In this document: positions 31,015-35,155 of the stretch, one piece after another
How positions within the stretch are numbered: the first letter of the stretch is position 1
How the letters are laid out: each line of letters opens with the position of its first letter
From: Clostridia bacterium
GTDB lineage: Bacteria > Bacillota > Clostridia > Monoglobales > Monoglobaceae
Length of the DNA: 35,155 bases
Reading direction: 5' to 3'
NCBI GenBank assembly: GCA_017456605.1
Contig: JAFTJA010000006.1
Span: forward strand, 1-35,155
Made by a program: the position numbers and the translations under genes
The notes under the pieces: model-generated
The model's input: only the letters and a program-made list of their open reading frames with translations
What the model was told of the DNA's origin: nothing
Database searches by the model: none

Positions 31015-31256
31015 TATTTTTCCTCCTTACGCAAAGAGAGCGACTCAAGTTCCGGTATATCCGAAATCGAGTCGCCCTCTTCAATCATTCTTTTTGCTGT
31101 CAGCAGTGCATGCTTGACATAAATCATATTCAGTTGTTCTCGTATTGTCTTGACATCAACTTTTTGTTCAACCATTTTGAATACTTCTACAAACACAGCA
31201 CTTTCAATTCCGTATTTGTCGCCGTACATAATTTCTTCCAATGTGTACTTAGCCAT
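31014..31256 (-). CDS. Small helical accessory protein, unknown
   Basis: 80 residues from ATG 31256, which follows AAGGAGGTGAT, one of the best Shine-Dalgarno sites in the window; the reading from 31292 runs into the promoter. The sequence is mostly predicted helix (VFVEVFKMVEQKVDVKTIREQL, HALLTAKRMIEEGDSISDI). It starts KYTLEEIMYGDKYG, which faintly echoes the E-x-x-Y-G motif of the DUF6809-like partner gene downstream, so the two may be distantly related. Function unknown. Confidence 0.75.
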   Translation of the reverse strand: MAKYTLEEIMYGDKYGIESAVFVEVFKMVEQKVDVKTIREQLNMIYVKHALLTAKRMIEEGDSISDIPELESLSLRKEEK

Positions 31257-31280
31257 TTGTATCACCTCCTTGCGACACAA

Positions 31281-31309
31281 ACAATACCACAAGAAGATGG
31301 GTAAGTCAA
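31281..31309 (-). promoter_or_regulatory. Promoter of the two small accessory genes
   Basis: On the minus strand TTGACT (31309-31304), 17 nt, TATTGT (31286-31281), start near 31275. Confidence 0.7.
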
Positions 31310-31343
31310 CGAAGGAATTTTTAAATGATTATCCTTGATTAAT

Positions 31344-31364
31344 CCATATCATATTTTGATATGG
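31344..31364. repeat. Palindrome between two operons
   Basis: CCATATCA (31344-31351), loop TATTT, TGATATGG (31357-31364). It lies just downstream of the ligase-operon terminator and about 35 bp upstream of the -35 box of the small-gene promoter, so it could be an operator or a second terminator stem without a T-run. Confidence 0.5.
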
Positions 31365-31369
31365 ATATG

Positions 31370-31399
31370 AAAAATGGAGTGGGTATGTAACCCACTCCA
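31370..31399 (-). terminator. Terminator of the ligase-micropeptide operon
   Basis: On the minus strand TGGAGTGGGT (31399-31390) pairs perfectly with ACCCACTCCA (31384-31375) around a 5-nt loop, followed by TTTTT (31374-31370). It ends the operon right after the micropeptide gene. Confidence 0.9.
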
Positions 31400-31415
31400 A
31401 AAATGATTTGTAGAT

Positions 31416-31559
31416 TTACTTGTCGGGAGAAATTTCTTCATCTGTTGAAACATTTACAGTTTCTTCAAACTTATAGTCATCATCAATTTTACCGCTGTCA
31501 CTTGTCAAAGCAGTTCTGCCGGACTCATCCATTTGTACATCTTTTTCTTCTTGACACAT
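31416..31559 (-). CDS. 47-residue acidic micropeptide in the ligase operon
   Basis: ATG 31559 follows AAAGGAGGG, a near-perfect Shine-Dalgarno, 30 nt after the stop of ligase B, and the frame runs to TAA 31416. The product has 15 Asp/Glu against 5 Lys/Arg, one Cys (position 2, MCQEEK) and several Ser/Thr. It has no membrane segment, no signal peptide and no acyl-carrier DSL motif. Its place as third gene ahead of the terminator argues for a real gene. It could be a substrate or precursor peptide of the ligases, a small regulatory subunit, or an independent peptide. No family is recognised. Confidence 0.7.
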   Translation of the reverse strand: MCQEEKDVQMDESGRTALTSDSGKIDDDYKFEETVNVSTDEEISPDK

Positions 31560-31589
31560 ACAATTACCCTCCTTTCTTTATGTTTGTCA

Positions 31590-33260
31590 TTATAATTCTT
31601 TTGCTTTCTCTCCAAGCGTAATGTAATCAACTTTACCGATCGTGGTAAGCGGGAAACTATCTAAAACGAGTACTTTTTCAGGCTTTGCATACAGAGCAAT
31701 ATTGTTTTCGCAGTAATCTATTACAGTATTTTTTACAGAATTCGCATCAAATCCACTTTTAATAATGATTGCACATGCAGGAATATGAAATCCATCATGT
31801 TCAGGATCATTCATACCGAAGACAGCTGCTTTTTCGATACCATAAATTTTTTCAATATTGGATTCTATTTCACTTGGATAGAGTTTATTACAGGGGTATC
31901 TTGTTATCACTCGTGTTAATCTGTCGACTATGTAGACAAAACCATCTTCATCAATATAGCCAAGGTCGCCTGAATGTAACCAAACATCTCCGCTTCCATG
32001 GTCTCTTAAAACCTTTTTAGTCATTTCTTCGTCACCATAATAACCCAGCATAAATGATGTGGATTTTATACATATTTCTCCAAGAGTGTTATATGGTTGC
32101 TCTTCAAATGTATCGGGGTTAAAAACAGTAACCGTGGTGTCAATCATCGGAATTCCGGCACTGCCTATTTTTGATGTGTTATGGTCCATTCTGAATGTTA
32201 CATTTGAACCATTCTCTGTCATGCCATAACCGCCACCAAGAAAAGTTTTAATATTATGTCTCTTAAAGAATTCTGCGGTTTTCTTTTCGAATTCTTCTGT
32301 CATTTTACTTCCGCCGCATCCAACTGTTTTGATAAATGAAAGGTCTTGCCCTGCTAGGATGCTACTATCGAACAAAGCATCTAATACAGCAGGCGCAAGT
32401 GGAATATGATTTGCTCTTTCAGTTACTAACATTTTATCTAAATTAAATATATTACCTGTAGGCTCTAAAATAAGCTCCATTCCGGCACACAGCGGAAGAT
32501 GATTACTACATACTGCTGCTGAAGCCGAAAAAATAGGCCATAGCCTTAACCATTTATCGCCTGCCTTGTAATCTAAGTTTGAGTTTAAAAACTGATGTAC
32601 AATATCGTTAAAACTCCTCGCTGATAAAGCAACACTTTTTGATGCTCCGGTAGAACCGCCGGTTTTTGCAATAAACACCATTCGTTCATTGTTAGGCTTC
32701 ACATATTGATTCATTGGATGACGTTTTTCAATAAAGTTATTCCAAGTTGTTGTTCGAACATCGTTGCCACCTTGTTGTGCCATTGGTGTTAATATAATAT
32801 TATTAACGTTCGTCTGAGCGTATAAAGCTGCTTCATCGTCTTCTGAAATTTGCCATGTTACAAAGCATTTGCAATTGAACGTATCTATAATATCACAAAT
32901 TTTTTCTATAGGAGTATTAGGTATTACAAAGTTTGAACATGCACCAATTTTGTCGAGCGCATAAAACAAGTAAACTTCTTCCGGCAATGCAGGTAAGCTA
33001 ATTACAACTACATCACCTTCGCCTATACCAATTGCGCATAGTGCCTCTGCAACCTCGTCTATTTTATTAAACATTTCAGAATATGTAGTTGTATTACCTA
33101 AAAATTTTATAGCTGTTTTATCCAAGTTTCCTGAATTCATATGTTTTAGGTACTCATATGCGCTCATTTGGGGTGGTTGAGAATAGTTTATATCTGACCT
33201 GTAATGTTTCAGCCATGGTTTATCTATTGACGGATAGCCTGTTAAAATTTTATTTTCCAT
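31590..33260 (-). CDS. Acyl-adenylate (AMP-forming) ligase B, divergent P-loop
   Basis: 556 residues of the ANL superfamily (acyl-CoA synthetases, NRPS adenylation domains). It starts LTGYPSIDKPWLKHY, a signature shared with ligase A. The P-loop is TGGSTGASKS (200-209), where most members have T-S/G-G-T-T-G-x-P-K-G, so the Pro and final Gly are changed. Other motifs are intact: GYGMTE (344-349), HSGDLGYIDEDG (429-440), DRLTR, and the catalytic Lys 543 in PLTTIGKVDY. It should form an acyl-AMP, but the acid and the acceptor (CoA, carrier protein, amine or peptide) are unknown. AAGGAG precedes the start, 12 nt after ligase A. Confidence 0.9.
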   Translation of the reverse strand: MENKILTGYPSIDKPWLKHYRSDINYSQPPQMSAYEYLKHMNSGNLDKTAIKFLGNTTTYSEMFNKIDEVAEALCAIGIGEGDVVVISLPALPEEVYLFYALDKIGACSNFVIPNTPIEKICDIIDTFNCKCFVTWQISEDDEAALYAQTNVNNIILTPMAQQGGNDVRTTTWNNFIEKRHPMNQYVKPNNERMVFIAKTGGSTGASKSVALSARSFNDIVHQFLNSNLDYKAGDKWLRLWPIFSASAAVCSNHLPLCAGMELILEPTGNIFNLDKMLVTERANHIPLAPAVLDALFDSSILAGQDLSFIKTVGCGGSKMTEEFEKKTAEFFKRHNIKTFLGGGYGMTENGSNVTFRMDHNTSKIGSAGIPMIDTTVTVFNPDTFEEQPYNTLGEICIKSTSFMLGYYGDEEMTKKVLRDHGSGDVWLHSGDLGYIDEDGFVYIVDRLTRVITRYPCNKLYPSEIESNIEKIYGIEKAAVFGMNDPEHDGFHIPACAIIIKSGFDANSVKNTVIDYCENNIALYAKPEKVLVLDSFPLTTIGKVDYITLGEKAKEL

Positions 33261-33272
33261 TTTTAATTCTCC

Positions 33273-35006
33273 TTATACTTGTTTATTCTGTTCTTCTAAT
33301 GTCCGATAATCAATTTTTCCAATTGGAGTGAGCGGCAAAGCTTCACAGAAGACATATCTTATCGGTTGTGCATATTCAGGTAATTCGCTGATACATAGCT
33401 TAATAAGCTCTTTTTCAATATTATGTTCTGCGCCCTTAAATTCATCTTTAAGAACAATATGTACTACAGGAAGTTTGCCTTGACTATGTTCTGTATCATG
33501 AGTTCCAACCACGCAGCATGTTTTAACAGAATGATGAGTTGATACTACTTTCTCAATCATAGATGGAAATACTTTGAATCCATCGTGACGTACGATCATT
33601 CTTTTCATTCTATCAACGATAAACAAAAAGCCATCTTCAGTCATATAGCCGATATCTCCTGAATGTACCCACAGTTTGCCGTCAGCATGCTTTTTAATAA
33701 CTGCATCTGTCTCTTCTTTGTTGTTATAATATTCAATCATGGTATTAGGACCGGTCATGCATACTTCGCCATGATTATTGTATGACAATTCCTCACCGGT
33801 TTCTGAATCAAATATTGAAATAATAGTATGAGTAAGGGGAATTCCTACACTACCTATTTTATTGCATTCGTTGGATGCGCAAACACTTACAGCGGCACAT
33901 ACTTCGGTCATTCCATAGCCTTTAATAATTTGATTCGAGCAATTATGTTCTTTAAAAAAGATGTTTGTTTCTTTCTCTAACTCCGAATCCATGGTATCTC
34001 CGCCAACTATTGCAGTAATGATATGTGATAAATCATGCTTTTGCATCTTTTTGCTGTTAATGATGTTTCCGTAGTGAGATGGCACACCAACCATATGATT
34101 AGGACAGTGTTTTATCAACAATTCATCAAATTTATTTGGGTCAAACTGCGGAATTAAAACTACTTCCATTCCAATAATCAAAGGTAAATGCAACCCATTT
34201 CCAACACCATATGCTATGAATGGTGGCATAATGTTTAACCATTTGTGTTCTCTCTTGAATTCTAAGCCGCAATATTGACACTGAAAAGCGGCTCCATTTA
34301 AGTTGTAATTGCTCAGCAAAACTCCTTTGGGACGTCCTGTTGTACCACCGGTATGTACGATTACTACCGGTTTGTTCTGCTCATATGAACAATCTGTAGA
34401 TTCTGAATAATTCTTTCCTTCTTCAATAAATGATTTCCAAGTGATACAATTAGTACTGTAAGTTATATTAGTTTTATTTTTTACTTTGTATAGTGTTTTT
34501 ACAATAGGTGGTAGTGAGTCAGCAGGTGAGATAACAAGAGTCTTTTTAACACTTGTTTTTGAAAGAATGCTTTCAATTTTTGGGTATGCTACATCTACAA
34601 CAATCAGGAAATCTGAATTAACTTCATTGATATAGTCAAGAATTCCTTCAGATGATGTTCGGGGGTCGACCATATTTGCAGTTGCACCAATTTTGCTGAT
34701 TGCATATAATAGGTACACTGTTTCAGGCAAGGTGGGCATTAAAACAGTAACTATACTATTCTCGTTGATTCCATTTGCTTTTAGAGAACGAGCAGTTTTT
34801 TCAATGTTTTCAAAAAGTTCACCATACTTAATTTTTCTTCCAAAATAATTAAGTGCTACTCTCTCTTTGTAATCTTTATTATTTTCTCGCAGATAACTGT
34901 ATAAAGTTCTTTGTGGTAAATCTGAAGATACTATCGCTTCGTCATACCATTTAAGCCACGGCTTGTCTATTGACGGATAACCGGTTAATTTAATTTCTGT
35001 CCCCAT
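33273..35006 (-). CDS. Acyl-adenylate (AMP-forming) ligase A
   Basis: 577 residues, ANL superfamily. It opens LTGYPSIDKPWLKWY. Core motifs are complete: TGGTTGRPKG (219-228), GYGMTE (363-368), HSGDIGYMTEDG (448-459), DRMKRM (465-470) and the C-terminal catalytic Lys 564 in PLTPIGKIDYRTL. It is related to medium/long-chain acyl-CoA synthetases, but the substrate cannot be read from sequence. First gene of a three-gene operon with a consensus promoter and a leader hairpin. The region is visibly more AT-rich, with more ATA and TTA codons than the translation operon, as expected for acquired DNA. No acyl carrier protein, thioesterase or export gene is visible in the window. Confidence 0.92.
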   Translation of the reverse strand: MGTEIKLTGYPSIDKPWLKWYDEAIVSSDLPQRTLYSYLRENNKDYKERVALNYFGRKIKYGELFENIEKTARSLKANGINENSIVTVLMPTLPETVYLLYAISKIGATANMVDPRTSSEGILDYINEVNSDFLIVVDVAYPKIESILSKTSVKKTLVISPADSLPPIVKTLYKVKNKTNITYSTNCITWKSFIEEGKNYSESTDCSYEQNKPVVIVHTGGTTGRPKGVLLSNYNLNGAAFQCQYCGLEFKREHKWLNIMPPFIAYGVGNGLHLPLIIGMEVVLIPQFDPNKFDELLIKHCPNHMVGVPSHYGNIINSKKMQKHDLSHIITAIVGGDTMDSELEKETNIFFKEHNCSNQIIKGYGMTEVCAAVSVCASNECNKIGSVGIPLTHTIISIFDSETGEELSYNNHGEVCMTGPNTMIEYYNNKEETDAVIKKHADGKLWVHSGDIGYMTEDGFLFIVDRMKRMIVRHDGFKVFPSMIEKVVSTHHSVKTCCVVGTHDTEHSQGKLPVVHIVLKDEFKGAEHNIEKELIKLCISELPEYAQPIRYVFCEALPLTPIGKIDYRTLEEQNKQV

Positions 35007-35032
35007 AATTATTTTCTCCTATATTTTAAAGT

Positions 35033-35056
35033 ACCACATAATCGACATTATGTGGT
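35033..35056. promoter_or_regulatory. Perfect inverted repeat in the leader of the ligase operon
   Basis: ACCACATAAT (35033-35042), CGAC, ATTATGTGGT (35047-35056): a perfect 10-bp stem between the transcription start (about 35075) and the RBS AGGAGA. It can be a repressor operator or an RNA hairpin. It does not cover the RBS. Confidence 0.6.
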
Positions 35057-35081
35057 TAGAAAGCATATTTTTATACATAAA

Positions 35082-35110
35082 ATTATATCACCAAAATCAT
35101 GTTTTGTCAA
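35082..35110 (-). promoter_or_regulatory. Promoter of the ligase-micropeptide operon
   Basis: On the minus strand TTGACA (35110-35105), 17 nt, TATAAT (35087-35082): full consensus. The leader to the ATG at 35006 is about 70 nt and holds the inverted repeat. The operon is therefore complete within the window. Confidence 0.9.
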
Positions 35111-35155
35111 TGGAATGCGTATAATTATGTCAAAATCAAAATAATTTTGTAAAAA

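Overview
The window looks like a chromosomal segment of a low-to-moderate GC, Gram-positive anaerobe of the Clostridia (probably a gut Oscillospirales/Eubacteriales-type bacterium). The evidence is the purine-rich Shine-Dalgarno sites, the many TTGACA-17-TATAAT promoters, the rimP-nusA-ylxR-ylxQ-infB-rbfA-nrnA-truB-ribF order, tandem M42 peptidases, a free-standing methionine synthase activation protein, a DUF378 protein and a Tn916-type int/xis module. The species cannot be read from the sequence.

Layout. 1-225: two tandem leftward promoters with A-tract upstream elements, probably feeding a stable-RNA operon beyond the left edge. 226-1110: birA. 1120-4817 (minus): an operon of three M42-family genes (the last a probable pseudoenzyme), a tandem-ACT protein and a small Cys-rich/acidic protein. 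5065-8713 (plus): two tandem Na/Pi cotransporter-PhoU fusions, each with its own promoter. 8776-9154: two tRNA-Pro genes (GGG and UGG). 9157-9990: no convincing gene; an array of mini-hairpins, several terminators and an orphan promoter. 10004-12079 (minus): rdgB, a TtcA-like gene and an ABC-2 permease without its ATPase. 12169-13411 (plus): gap with two promoters and Rex-like operators. 13409-21011 (minus): the nine-gene translation/RNA-maturation operon. 21109-23100: nrdR, a YhcN/YlaJ-like protein, DUF378 and an unknown membrane protein. 23137-28133 (minus): metF, the MetH activation protein, metH and aroF, with the membrane protein as last gene.

From about 28270 to the right edge the sequence looks mobile. 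It holds direct repeats that could be integrase arm sites, a Tn916-type tyrosine integrase and excisionase, an 11-codon leader ORF, and a long, highly structured untranslated leader (30179-30417) read from a 19-bp-spacer promoter. Then come two small accessory genes (one DUF6809-like) and a complete three-gene operon: two divergent acyl-adenylate ligases plus a 47-residue acidic micropeptide.

How parts work together. The met genes make methyl-THF and methionine and keep the cobalamin enzyme active; aroF shares their transcript. The M42 set probably trims peptides in the cytoplasm, perhaps as a mixed complex. The strongest candidates for something undescribed are the structured RNA leading into xis-int, the integrase Shine-Dalgarno hairpin whose loop can pair with an upstream segment, and the ligase pair plus micropeptide operon. 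All calls come from reading the sequence; no search or folding program was run.
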